This document shows positions 29,001-44,000 of a stretch of 64,000 nucleotides of DNA, piece by piece. The translations under genes and the position numbers were made by a program. The stretch spans positions 15,551,455 to 15,615,454 of the forward strand of contig OX365948.1 in the NCBI GenBank assembly GCA_947247005.1, read 5' to 3'. Each line of letters opens with the position of its first letter. Position 1 is the stretch's first letter. A model generated the notes under the pieces. The model had not been told where the DNA came from. It did not search any database and saw only the letters and a list, made by a program, of their open reading frames with translations. This DNA is from Spisula solida. Its lineage: Eukaryota; Mollusca; Bivalvia; Venerida; Mactridae.

Positions 29001-32000
29001 CTGAATACAGCTCTGCCATTGGTTAATTTGAATACTTCACTCAGAAGCAATCAATCATCTACATAACATTACCGACATTAATACAACATGATCTAACAAT
29101 AACCTGATCACAATCATGTACAGTACAACCTCTCAAGAGCGGCCCTCTGTAGAGCAACAACCTCCTTCAAACCATGAATACTTCTATCATACAAACCTCA
29201 GTAGAGCAACAACTTCTATAACACGGCCAATTTCTGCAGCTCACAATAAAATGGTGTTGCTATACTGAAGTTGTACTATTATATACATGTAAGTACTCAT
29301 GTTTTGTTTTAAAAGGGTTTGATGTCAATTGTCAATAATATTCAGTTGAAAAATGGCAGCACAAACAATGAACTAACTAGACATTATACATGCACTAACA
29401 TGTATTAAAAGGAGGCGCACCCTCCCCCACAAATTCTGTCAGCCGTTTGTAGAAATACATCCATGTAAAACTTAACGTCATTCAGACGGTAACATAATTT
29501 GACCGAATAAATAATGACAGTAGCGATGTTTAACAACTTCCCCCAGAAGGACAAGATATAACATCACACACTTTGTCCCCACTTAAAACTACCAACGTAG
29601 AATGTAACGACCGGATATACAGCAAATATGCATCACGTCAACTAGCAATATTTGCGTTATCTACCAATGTTTTTAATATATGAACACCATGTTTGATGGG
29701 AGATAAGTACGCAAGTAAGTACATAGAAGCAGTTGTTGTGTTCTCACTAACAAGGTCATGACCGATTTGAAGAAACGGCAATGTTGTCCAGGATATCACT
29801 TTGATAAGGGTCAATCAACACGTCACATAACATATAGGACATAAAAACACATATTAGAACAGCACAGATACATGATGAAGACAGTAACAATCTGACTAGT
29901 GACCGACTTTGGTGACATCATTATAATTAATGATTAGACTCGTCTATTATTGCTATATAGGTCTCATAAAATTAAGTTTGCTTTACATACTCTAGACTGT
30001 GACACTATGACTGTGATGGTAAGTGAAGATATTTCAGTGGAAATTTTTTAATAAAGCTACATAACGTATATTGAATACTTATTGCACAAAATATTTGCTG
30101 TAGAAATACTTTCTAACCAAATACCAATATAACAAGAGATGTTTTTAAAACATGAATGCCCCCATGGCAGCCCAATAGTCAGAAATAGTAAAGGTCACAG
30201 TGACCTTGACCTACTGACCTAAAAATCAATAGGGGTCATCTACTGTTGATGACCAACCTCCATCTAAAGTTTGAAAATCCTAGGGCAAACAATTTGGCCT
30301 ACTGACAGACAGACAGACGACATGTGCAAAGCAATAATACCCCCTCATGACATCAAAATATATTGGATTCTGTGTAGCACGACTGTACTGCCACAAGGAA
30401 CAGACAGAATTTTTTCTATATTTTTTTTAATTTCAGCCTTAAAGATGTACAGCTTCAATAAATGCTTGATTTTTTTTTAATTAAGAAAATCAAAAATAAC
30501 ATTGCAACACATGAATGCTTTCAAATGTATGACTAACATTGTAGTTAATACTATGATATTTAAGACTGACATTCAAACCAAATTCAAAAGATATACTACC
30601 AGTTAACACGTGTCTAGTCAGTGAAGTCTATGTTTGCAAATGACCTTGACAGCCACATGTAAGATTGACCTACGCAAGCCAACAACAATGCATTATTTCC
30701 ACGTGGTAAATTAACCTCGTCTTGAATTAAGTCTTCTTCATTAAAATGCATGAAGGCAAAAACATTATATAAACATAAATATGTCATTGTTTTATGGTAA
30801 CATAACTGCCATCATTGGGCGTTTATATTACAGTATATCAAAAATTGTCATAACATGGTAATTAAAAGTGCATTTTTTGCCGACTCAACCATTCTACATG
30901 TATTTTCAGCAAGTACCAAGTGATTTCATTGTAGGGTCCATTAGAAGGTTTAACGACAGAGTGCTCCAAATTAAGGAGAGCCTTATATTCAACCATTACT
31001 ATTTGACTGACTTAATGCATCCAGAAATATAGGACAAATCTGACAGGAAAGGTTGCACTCAACAGAAACACAAAATGTACAAAAGGGACACACAAAGCAC
31101 CATAACTCTGGCAAAAATCCACCCTCCTTAATTTCCTGACAGTATACATCACATAGCTGGGTACCAAATCATCATGACAAGTTTCAATAACAAGAGGGCC
31201 CAAAGGGCCCTAGGTCGCTCACCTGTCGTACTTGTGCATGCACACCCCTATGGTGATCCTACACATTTTCTGAATAAAATTTAAGGAAATTCAGCCTCTA
31301 TTGCAAGTTTTTGTATGATTTGACCATGTGACCTAGCGTTTGACCCCAGATGACTTAATTAATATCAAACTTAACCTAGATTGTGTTGAGATGATTATTA
31401 GGACCAAATTTCATAAAGATTAAGTGGAAATTGTAACCTCTGGTGACTACACAGGGTTTTTCTTTGATCAGACCCATAATTTAAACAAAATATTTCCTCC
31501 ATATAACTGTACAAATACATGCTATAAAGACAGAACAATACCTGAACACTTAAAAAAATAATTATGGTTCCAGTGGGGTTTGAACCCACGACCCTCAGGA
31601 AAATGTCAATTGACATTGTGACCTTGTTTTTGACGCCAGATGACCCAAAATCGAACTTGGCCTAGATTTTGTTGACAGGATCATTGTGACAAAGTTTCAT
31701 AAAGATTAGGTTGAAATTGTAACCTCTGGTGACTGACTACACACGGTTTTTCTATGATTTGACCTATATTTTAAACAAAATATTTTGGAATATTTTTCCT
31801 CCATATAACTGTACAAATACATGCTATAAAGACAAAACAATACCTAAACACTTAAAAAAAAAAAAAAAAAAATTATGGTTCCAGTGGGGGTTGAACCCAC
31901 GACCATCAGGAAAATGTACAAATAAATGCTTTACAGACAAAACAATACCTAAACACTCAAAAAAAATAAAAAAATAAAAATTATGGTTCCAGTGGGGTTT

Positions 32001-35000
32001 GAACCCACGACCCTCAGGATACTGTCTACGCTCCCTACAGCGCTTTGATTTCCACTTAACCCTTACAATTCACACCCTGCTTTAAATACTAGAATATTTT
32101 GATATTTGACCTTTACAAAACTGCTGTGAACCCTGATACACATTTTCATTGGTTGATGAAAGTTTACTTGTATGTATAGAGCATAGAGAGTTACAGCAGA
32201 GTTTAGTGACCATAAAGACTACATGTTGAAAGGTTTAAAACAAGGTTTTTCTATAATTTGACCTAGTGAGCTAGTTTTTGACCTCAGATGACCCAATATC
32301 GAACTTGACCTGGATTTTGTTGAGATGATCATTGTGACCAAGTTTCATAAAGATTAGGCTCAAATTGCGACCTCTAGTGTGTTCACAAGCTTTTTCAATG
32401 ATTTGGCCTCGTGACCTAGTTTTTAACCCCAGATGACCCAATATCGAACTTGACCTAGATTTTATAGAGATGATCATTTGATCAAGTTTCATAAAGATTA
32501 GGCTCAAATTGTGACCTCTAATGTGTTCACAAGGTTTTCCTTTGATTTGGCCTAGTGACCTAGTTTTTGACCCCAGATGACCCAATATCGAACTTGACCT
32601 AGATTGTATGAAGATGATCATTGTGATCAAGTTTCATATTGATCAGGCTAAATTTGTGACCTATAGTGTGTTCACAAGCAATTGTGAACGGACGGACGGA
32701 CGGACGGACGACGGACGAAGAGCGATCACAAAAGCTCACCTTGTCACTTTGTGACAGGTGAGCTAATACCAACCAACGGTTAAGGAGAACAAGGAGAACA
32801 AGCACAGGAAACATTGCGACATTCATCCCGACAGACATGTGAAACTATGTGAGGCCCATACTTATAGTCTTCTCACAACAATGACCCCACCAACAAAACA
32901 ACAATCCTTAACATCACATTGCTTGGTTGTAGAGTTAAGGAAAAGTTTGAAGTTAGTTGTCATTGACACATACAGACAATAGAGATAACAAAAAGTAATT
33001 AAGAATTGCAAGCAATACAGAAGTCCCCTACCGGTTTGAGGCCATTTTCACTCATTCTGTTGCCATAGCAACCACAATTTTTGTCAGAATCAAAATACGT
33101 TTAGACATGCATAACTCCCTTATTGCCCCCTATCCACATACCAAGTTTCATAAACCTAGGTTGGAAACTGTTTGAGTTATGTCAGGATCCAGATTGTTTG
33201 ACGGACGGACGGACATTCCAACATTTGGGGTTTACGGGGCTTTTCCTTTGATCTTTATGTGTTTTTCTTCCACATAACTGGTTTATGTGGATTTCCTTCT
33301 TTATTTAACTAAAATTATGGACGGAATGAACCTCATAAACCATTGGATGTTGGCCCGGACGGACGGACGGAGGGCAAACCTATAGTCCACTCCGGTCAAA
33401 AACCGGTAGGGAACTAATTAGGCATGCACCAACCATGGCAGATATGCTTATAAGGACATATATGGTACATGATACAATATCACATGCACACATAATAGCT
33501 TACATGTGCCCAAGAGATAGCTAATACTAACATGTGTGCACGTAATAAATATCAAATGTGCAAATATTACTACCATATGCGCACGAAATAGCTAATATGT
33601 GCCCACAAGATATATAGTTATACGTGCCCATGTGGTATAGCATGTACGCATGTGATAAATAAATATACATCCTGTGCCCCCCTATGCCGCCGTAATACAG
33701 CTACATAACATGTGGTAGTTTTCACAGAGAGGTACTATAAATCTAGTTAACAGCCATGCTTGCGACTATAATATGACTGTTGTAGTAATTCTGATAAGGG
33801 CTCGTTCTTAAATGTATAAACTTCAGGCACCTATATACATATAATTATAGCCTTCTATTCAGAATTATCTAGAAACCTCTCAAGAACTACTTTCAACCAT
33901 AGCAACAACAAAACATAGTTTAACATAGTTCACATGAAAAAATCAATCAAAGACATAGCAATGTTTTATCCAAGTACTTGAAATTAAATCAAAGACTTTT
34001 TCCTCATTTAATTAAGAGGCTTTTCTAAACCTTATTACAGAATTACTATATAATGTCACTTATTAAGCCAGGATTTCCTTGAGAACAGATATTGAAGTAT
34101 TAGACCACTGTATTATAGCCACGCCCTCTCAGCCAATATGTAGGGCTAAAAAAGGGAGTCGCTATACCACACCCCTTCAGCCAATATGTAGGGCTAACAA
34201 AGAAAGTTGCTATACCATTGCATAACAAATTTGAAATTAAATTGAACATGAAAACAAGAGGGCCCACTGGGCCCTAGGTCAGTCACCTGTTGTCGTAGTG
34301 CATGCAAGCCCTGTTATCTGACCTAGTGACCTCACACTTGACCTTCATTTTGTTGAGATGATCATTTCGACCAATTTTCATAAAGATGAGGCTTAAATGG
34401 TGACCTCTAGTGACTACACAAGGATTTCGTACGATTTGATCTAGTGACCTAGTTTTTTACACAGGATGACCCATATCAAACTTAACATAGATTGCTTTAA
34501 AATAATCATTGTGACAAAGTTTCATAAAGATGAGGCTAAAATGGTGACCTCTAGTGACTACACAAGGTTTTTCTATGATTTCACCTAGTGACCTAGTTTT
34601 TGACCCTGGATGACCCAATATCGTACTTGACCTAGATTGATCTTGCTGAGATGATCATTGTGGCCAAATTTCATAAAGATTAGGTCAAAATTATGACCTC
34701 TAGTGACTACAAAGGGGTTTTCTATGATTTCACGTTGTGACCTAGTTTTTGACCCCGGATGACCCAATATCAAACTTGACCTAGAATTTGTTGAGATGAT
34801 CATTGTGACCAAGTTTCATAAAGATTAGGTCATATTTGTGACCTCTAGTGACTACACAAGGTTTTTCTATGATTTGACCTTGTGACCTAATTTTTGAACC
34901 CGGGTGACCCAATATCGAAATTGACCTAGATTTTGTTAAGATGATCATTGTGACCAAGTTTCATAAAGATTAAGTCAAAATTATCACCTCTAGTGACTAC

Positions 35001-38000
35001 ACAAGGTTTTTCTATGATTTGACATTGTGACCTAGTTTTTGACCCCGGATGACCCAATATCTAACTTAACCTAGATTTTGTTAAGGAGATCATTGTGACA
35101 AAGTTTCATAAAGATTAGGTCATATTTGTGACCTCTAGTGACTACACAGGGTTTTTCTATAATTTGACCTAGTGACCTAGTTTTTGACCTCAGATGACCC
35201 AATATCGAACTTGACCTAGATTTTGTTGAGATGATCATTGTGACTAAGTTTCATAAAGATTAGGCCAAAATTGTGACCTCTGGAGAGGACACAACCCAAT
35301 TGTTGACGGACGGACGACGGACAAAGAGTGATCACAAAAGCTCACTCTGTCACTTTGTGACAGGTGAGCTAAAAACAGCTTAGGAAATACATGGCAAGCA
35401 ATATGACATAAACAATATTACATGTCACGCGATTAATTAACATTATCAACAGCTAGACAAGTTTATTGCAAGACTATCATAAGACCTCGTATCATGGCAT
35501 GTTGTTGTATTGTACCTTTCTACCTATTGTATTATATTAGCATTAATAACAGCTTTAACCAGGGGGAAGGGACTAATAAAGGCTTAAGAAAAGAATATTT
35601 GTCTTATTGAAGGTCATTGAACAGTCCATCTTTAACATGTAATCTTCAAGGCTTAAAAAGAAAATAAACTCTAGGAAATAAAACACTTTGAACATCAAAA
35701 TTCACAGTATACCAACATGTGATCTCAACCAATCACTTGTTTATACCTGAAAGATTTAATTTACTCTAAATACTGAAAATTAGTCAAAAGTATAATTTAT
35801 TAATAATAAATAAATAAATGAATGGAGCATATCAGTTCATGTACACACTAAACAGTTTGCACAAGTCCTGTAGTTGGGTTTGAACTGTATGTGGCATCAC
35901 CCCTGATTGTTTTGATCCCCCAGACCCAGTATCAGCCTTCTCTGTCTGATTTTCTATTATCTTTTTGATCTATCAGACTTGTCCTAGATTTGCCCTAGAA
36001 ACTGTGACCTCTAGTGACTACAAACGGCTTTTCAAAATGATTTGACCTTGGATGACCCAATTTCAAACGTGACCTAGATTGTGTTGAGATAATCATTGTG
36101 ACCAAGTTTCATAATGATTAGGCCAAAACCTAGGTTTTGACCCTAGATGACCAAATATCAAAAGGAACCTAGATTATGTTGAGATGATTATTGTGACCAA
36201 GTTTCATAATGATTAGGCAAAAATTGTAACCTCATGTGTGTAATCAAGCAATAAATTTTATTGTGGACAGACAGACCAAGAGTTATCACAAAACTTTGTG
36301 ACAGGAGAGCTAAAAACACTATTTTGAGAAAACAAGAAAAAACTGTGAGAACTACTCTTTACTTCTGGAAAAACAAGCCTTTTCAACTTCAGTTTGGTAA
36401 TGAAAATAGGCTCATAAGAAGCACCTTGTCATGCAGATTTCAAATATGTATGGGTCTTATAAGGTTGTAAGAAGCAAAGAGTGATCACAAACGAGCTCAA
36501 ATATTAGACAAAATGTATCCTTACCAAAATGGCATCTTTTGTACAAGATTCGATGATTGGCTGAACAGTTTTATCTAGATCGTCCAATGAGATTCCACAT
36601 TCATCACTCAGCTGTTTTAATTGCTCCGCCTTGTTCCCATATATGGCATCTTCTATTTGTGACTGTAATACCAAAAGAGCTAAAACTTACTGAAGAAGTG
36701 CTGCTGTATGTGAATTGATGGAATATAAGAAGAATAGTTATCATATTGAACGAAAATGTTTTGTTCGAGGAAAAAAACATTATAATGCCAAGTCAGGGCT
36801 TTCTTCTAACCTGGTGATGGAATTTTTACTATGGGGTAAAGTATTATTATGTTGGTAGCACAGGAGGAAAACTTAATGTTATACATATAACAACCTTTAC
36901 TACATATAGAGGAAAGATAACCTGCACAATCAGCATTACCTTCCTCATAACGTGTAGAATGTAAGTCAGTCTAATGCACATAATCACAGTAAATGGTTCA
37001 CTGTGCAATCCAACTGTGAAACAAAATGTCACAGACTTAAGCCTATGGCAACTTTTACCTTCATTGTGTTACAAAAATCATGTGCAAAATTCTTAGTATG
37101 CAATAAATTGTTTATTAATGAAATTTAAGATAATGACTGGAAAACACCCATCACAACCTTCATTATTATATAACCTACACTCATATCAAGACGACATTAC
37201 ATCAAGTCAAATTTAATTTACTGCATGTAAATCCAGGTTTTCCCCCTTGCCAACATTATACCCTACTAATCTAATAAATCAGGAATTTCAACTGCAAGAT
37301 CTAGATAAGAAGGCCTAAAGGGCCCTAGGTTGCTCATCTGTTGTAGTAGTGTATGCACACCCCTATCCTGACCTAGGTAATCATTTACATTTTCTGAATA
37401 AGATTTAACGAAATTCAGCCTCTATTGCAAAGCCTTTTAATGATTTTACCATGTGGCCTCAAGTGACTACACAAGGTTTTTCGATGATTTGACCTTGTGA
37501 CCTAGTTTTTGACCCCGGATGACCCAATATAGAACTTGGCCTGGAGTTTGTTGACATGATCATTGTGACCACGTTTCATAAAGATTAGGTCAAAATTGTG
37601 ACCTCGAGTGACTGCACAAGGTTTTTCTATGATTTGACCTTGTGACATAGTTTTTGACCCTGAATGACCCAATATCTAACTTGGCCTAGATTTTGTTGAG
37701 ATGATCATTGTGACCAAGTTTCATAATGATAAGCCTAAAACTGTGACCTCTAGTGTCTACACAAGTAAATTGTGGAGGGTTGGACGAAGGACGAAGAGTG
37801 ATCACAAAAGCTCAATCTATCATTTTGTGACAGGTGAGCTAAAAACTGAAAATGACAAATTCCCCCCTCCCCATTTGTCCTTGAAGAGATACATGTATAA
37901 TGTATATTTGTGAGAACACTGATAGAAGTCAGTGACTTTATCTGCCTCTGTCAATGTATCCCTGTATTGACAGAGATTATGGATTATGGACACTGGAATG

Positions 38001-41000
38001 GAAAATATCAGGGAAATTGTCAAGAATCCTAGAAAATGACAAATGTACAATCATGTAAGTATTCTTTCCCCAACAGAAGGAACTAATATGACAATCGAGG
38101 CACAAGTATCAGGAGGGTACCTAATGGCCACACAAGTATCAGGAGGGGACCTAATGACCACACAAGTATCAGGAGGGTACCTAATGACCACACAAGTATC
38201 AGGAGGGTACCTAATGACCACACAAGTATCAGGAGGGACCTAATGACCACACAAGTATCAGGAGGGACCTAATGACCACACAAGAATGCTTACTAGGCAT
38301 TATTATTATTCTATATTTCAGTACAAAGCACTATAAGGTATAACCAAGAACAATTTCAACAATGATGAAAGAACACCAAATCATTGCTGTGGCTTTTATA
38401 CGGTCAAATCCCCTAACCTACTGTAGATTGCTTATTGGCACCGCGATGGATTGAGGTGTCTGTATTGTAGGACTTTGTTATAATGAGCTGGAAGTCAATT
38501 CTCCTGTGGTGAGCCTCAACTGGTAGGAAGTTTATGGACAATTCCCCGTGTTGAGCCTCAATTTGTATGAAGTTCATAAACAATATCCCGTTTGGAGCCT
38601 CAATTTGTATGACAGCGAAATGTTTTGGCCATTTGTTTACCTTTAAATCAGAAAATAGTTCGCCGTTTATTTTCTTTATGCAGATTATTTAGGTAAAACA
38701 AACTCATGATTAATACATGTTTTGACAAAAAATCATTTTATAAACATTTCTGTTAAAAAACAATTATGTTATTAATGCTAATGAACTTCTACACATTAGT
38801 GTTTACTAGTGTATTAATTTTTCTTTTATGTTGTTTACATCATACGCGATGTCGTCATTTAATGAAACAATTTATTTCATTGGCTGGTTTTACCATGTGA
38901 CCATGAACGGCGTTCGCTGATTTTTGGACGCCATATTGATTACAACGCAGTTTCAGAACCATTTCGACGCAATCTATACAGGAGTGCCTTATTAGCATCG
39001 AAACCATAAGTGCCCAAAATCACACGAACCCCATCGAATACCTGGTAATATTGGCCTTTTAAATCGCTAAAATGATTGAATAAATCGGCACGCGCCGTCT
39101 CGATAACCTAATGTAAACAATCACTGTTAGTAGGATGTACGGGTTACGCGTGAATTGCCTAAAGACCGTTATCCGTACTGTCCGGAACACGGGTTTGAAA
39201 ACAAACTTTCCCACGGTATATTGACCAAAATAATTATGGTAGACTATGTAAACTGAAGAAATATATTGGGTTTTAATTTAGAAATGTTATAGTTAGTTAC
39301 TTATTTCGTTTTTGTTATTTTTAATATACATGTCGATCTATACGGTCTTTAAACATCATGCTTATTGTAAATGTTGGAATAAATTATGATACACGAACTA
39401 TACGTTTTATGTGTTTTAATTTCCATTTATCATTAAAATGTACGTTAAAACAAGGTGATATTTGTATTTGTAATTGCAAATTTTGTCAGTGATTGCAAAG
39501 ACTATCAGGTCGAGGTCAAATTATGGATATGATCGTGTAGTGATTGTATGTTTTAGGTACATCTTTGTATTTTATGACTATTATTGGTGTCAATCGCGAG
39601 ATTAAGGTTCATTCTTCGTGCACATGCTATATATTTCATAGTGGTTTGACGTTTTCATATATTTTTTAAGAGCTGAAAGTGCGCAAAAAATCTGTGCGCA
39701 AACTACGGCGGTGTTTTGGTCTACTTGGTGTCCGTCTGTAGTGGCTGGACCGTCAGAACTTAAAAGCAGCCACTTGCAGACAGCTTATCTGTCTATTTTA
39801 GAATGGTAAGAGTTTTTTTAGGAAATATGCATCAAGGAAGCCCGATTTTTTTCTCCATTTAGTGGTAATCAGTGCAGTGCTATGGCCCTTATAGCATTGT
39901 TAGCTTTCTTTCAATGTTTGCGCGATATTTTTTACCTAAAGATGTTGATGGAATATTGCATGAAGGAAATCGACTTTATGGACAAGTCAGTCAAAATCTT
40001 GGACAGATTCGTTATCTGAGTCATTCAGATTTAAGTTCCTTAATATTCAAAATGAAAATTTATTTGTTATTATTCACTATAGCCAATATATTTTGAAAAA
40101 TGCCACACCTGTTGTTTCTTATGAAGATCAATTATATATGTCTTTATTACAGTTTTACATAATTTCTTTTACGGTGCCCTTTGATGCTTTGCATCAATGG
40201 TTATCTTGTATCAATTAGAGAGAAATATTGGAACTTAAGAAGGTTTAACTACCTAAGCTGACTATATAAAGCTAATTTTAACACGATCTGCAGATTAATC
40301 CATATATGCAGAGGAATCTAAACTGTGTATTATTACTACAAAATACACCTGACAAATTGGCTGGTACTATTTACGCCCTGCAAACATGAAATTGGGGGTT
40401 TTTTTGTGTTGCCATGGCAACCTGAGTTATTTACAGACCTATTTTTATAAAGGATCACCAAAGGAAGATTGTTACCAATTCATAATAAAATTCAACCAGT
40501 ACTATTAGAAGAAGATTTTTAAAGACTGCTATTTATATATGGGGAAAACGAGTTAGTTCTAGTAATGACATATTACAATATGTTTTAAGTACGGTAGACG
40601 TTTGTTTCTTTTTGCCTCGTATAGTAAAATAACATCAACTGCAATTATTCATCCAAACTCTCCTGCAGTAAAAGACACCTACATGGGTCACAATAATATT
40701 GAATGGAGTATAACCACTTGGCAGGCCACTTCATGTTTTCTGTTCTTTACCAACATTGGTATGAACTATCATTCAATGAAACCAACTAAGCTCATGACCT
40801 CTAGATCATCAGGCCTGAATTCTCTACTGATCTAACAGAGCAGGCTTCACCTATTTTATAATGACACCTACCTATTGCCTAAAGTTCTATTATTGTGCAG
40901 CAAGATTCTATTCGTAACTTGAACGGATTTTGACATAAAAACAAATATCTACTACAAAGGGATATAACTCTTGACCAAAACAATCCACCCTAAAATTCCT

Positions 41001-44000
41001 GACAATGTGCATAACTAGGCTTGCTACCAAGTATTTGCGTGAAGTTTCAATGAAATCTGACCAATGCTTAAACAAATTTCAATACATTCATCCAGACAGA
41101 GTGACCATGTCTATCACAATATCACCATGGCTACCCCACTATAATGTGGGAGACATAACAACACATACCTGTTGTTGTTGCATAAAGCTCTGATACTGTG
41201 CAGCAAGATTCTGTTCAGACTGTTGGATTTGTTGATCATTTAACTGTTGTTGACTCTGTATCTGCCCTTGCTGTAGTTGTATCTGTTGTTGTAACTGAGA
41301 CACTTGTTGTTGCTGTTGAGTTTGTGGTGGCTGCTGAGGCGGAGGTCCCTGTACTTGGGTCTGAGGTGGCGGAGGCTGAAATAAAATATGACACAAAGCA
41401 GTAAGTTTCTCAGTCTGTTAATCAGATGGTGATTATATGTACAAGGGGTGTTTGGAAGTCTGACGTGACAAGTGCCATGATATTTTTATTTCTTGATATT
41501 TTTCCAATAAAATTATCTACAAAGTAAACGACCTTTTATAGCGGTCAAATGTGAAAATGAGCCCCTGACAATGATTTAAATCTAATATGAGGCCCTTTAT
41601 TAGACAAAAAGAGTAAAAACATCAGTAAATTACTGTACAGCAGGTTTATTTCACAGGGGCAATTATTCGCGTTTTCTGGATCCTTTTGAATTCACGGTGT
41701 CTTGATGTCCCATATTGCTATCATAGTCCATAATTAATAATTAATTTAACAAGTCCGACAATTTAGAACTGACGATACGCATGCAAAATCAAATCAACGC
41801 CTCCGATATGCAGGAATATATTAAGTCATTTTCTCAACAGTGTGTACACATGCTGCGTCTGAGTTATTTAAAGCGTTTGATCATCTTGTTGGGGCGCACA
41901 GGGAAACTCTTTGAAGTCAGTCATACTTATTAGACTATTTAAGCCCCTGTCCATGATTTATTTATGCTCCCCACCGGTATAACATATAAGGGTTTGTTCT
42001 TCTGTCCTTCCAAATTTGACGATTTATAAATTTACAAATTACACAGTATATATAAATACACAGCTTATATATTTTATTCATAAATCGCTTGTTGCGTTTC
42101 GACTGTTATTTTGAACGGTTTGTTCGATGGCAAACATTTACATGTTTTGCAAACAAAATTGTTAAATTTAACAAGTTTGATGCACCTGCTTATAATTGAC
42201 ATCTTTCAACATTGAGAAAACATGATGCACATAGGATATTTGATACACATGCATGCATAGAGTTTACACACGTTTTACAAATATCTAATTTCGATTTATA
42301 TGTTGTGATTTATTATAAGTTGTAGTCTTATTGCCGTATTTTACCGTATTTTGCTAAACCGCAAAGTAATTGGGCCAACGTTGGTTAATTTCTTGTTGCT
42401 CCTTCACATGTTTCTTATCATGAATTGTCTCCCTTTGTAATTTTTTTATATTTACGAGGTAAATATTTTGCTGGGTTTAGATTTTGCGCTATTGATGTTG
42501 ACTTCGAATATAGCGAAAATAAGACCCCCGTGAAATATACCCGCTATACAGTAATACAAGTATAACAAATATTCTTTATATTGATAACTGCTTATGAGTT
42601 CAGTGGCATTGGTAATTATAAACAACATGCATTACACTCCCTTATATTTGATTTATTTTTAATTCCCGCATTATTAGTCTTGATACAAAAAACTTAAGGT
42701 GGCATCATCTAGATTCTGTTATGGTATTGTCTTGGCAACAAGAAAATGAAAAAAACATTTTGTATGGACGACAATTCCCAGCTCATTCCAAGTTCTGCCG
42801 TACTATGAAGTTTCATTGAAATCAGGCAGAGAAACTCGGTGACTTCCAGACAGACTGACACATCTATCCATCCAAATGCCCAGCACAAAATCAATATGTC
42901 TGCCCTACTTGTGAATCTATTAAATATTGGAATCTGACAGATAGTATTAAAGCAATGTTACATCCCATTTTACCAGGCGGACAGTAGGCTATAGAGTAAG
43001 ATTATTATACACTGAGATAGACAACATTCTTCATAATTACACTGCTTCAATCATCAATAACTACCAGTAGTCAAAGTATAACTAGAATTATCACTGTCGT
43101 TAACAGGGCCCCGTGGTAGCATGTCGTAAGAGGGGGGAGGGGAGGAGTGTAGAAGTATAGTGGGGTTGCATAATTATCAGCGCTCTAAGTTTCTGTACTC
43201 AGACACAATAACAAAGTCATATCTCAAACTTTCATGTGTTGATGCCTGAAATAAAGTAATTCACTCCCTTCTATTAAAGTTGTTTGACAAGCGCAGGTTT
43301 AATTTCCTACACAGAAACCATGATGAACTTTGACTTTTATAAAGTTTGGAAATATCTTTGACAGACTAAAATTGCACACTGAATTCATGAAATCATGACA
43401 TTGGTTTCATTGACATTGCCCTGTTCCTGATCAGCCAATATTGTTTGGAAGATGGAAATACACAAAACAGAACTACAATAATCTGTTTGTTTTGTGTGCA
43501 AGTGTTAAGGGGAATCAGTCAAAAATTATTAAAGTTTTAAAGAGTTGTTGCTCTTTGCTAAAATGTGTATATTGTTTTTGCTCCACATACATGTACTTAT
43601 TGTCGTAGTCAATAGAAGTAAGTATAGCAAGTTTCATTTGAATATCTTGAACCATTTTTTAACTTTGACCAATGTTATAGTTTTTGAAGCTGAAAAGGGG
43701 CATAAGTCAAAATTTATCAAAGCTAGAGTTGTTGCCCTTTGCTAAAGATAAGCGTATTATCACTGGCAATAATTATAGCAAGTTTCATTTGAATTTCTAC
43801 TATCGTTGTGAAGTTACGAAGAAAAAAGATGAAAAATGAGTAAATTTGAATTTAACAAAGGGCCATAATTCTTCCAATATTGTAGCTGGAGTAATGTAAC
43901 TTGTCATAAAATAGTGTTTTGTTGTTGTGAGCTTATGTTTAAAATCTCAAGTTGATATCTTCAACGGTTTTCAAGTTATCAAGAAAAAAAGCTGAAAATC

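Noticed and set aside
41198..41404. 68-codon plus-strand ORF rich in Val/Ala
   Set aside because: Antisense shadow of the Gln-rich CHERP exon b.
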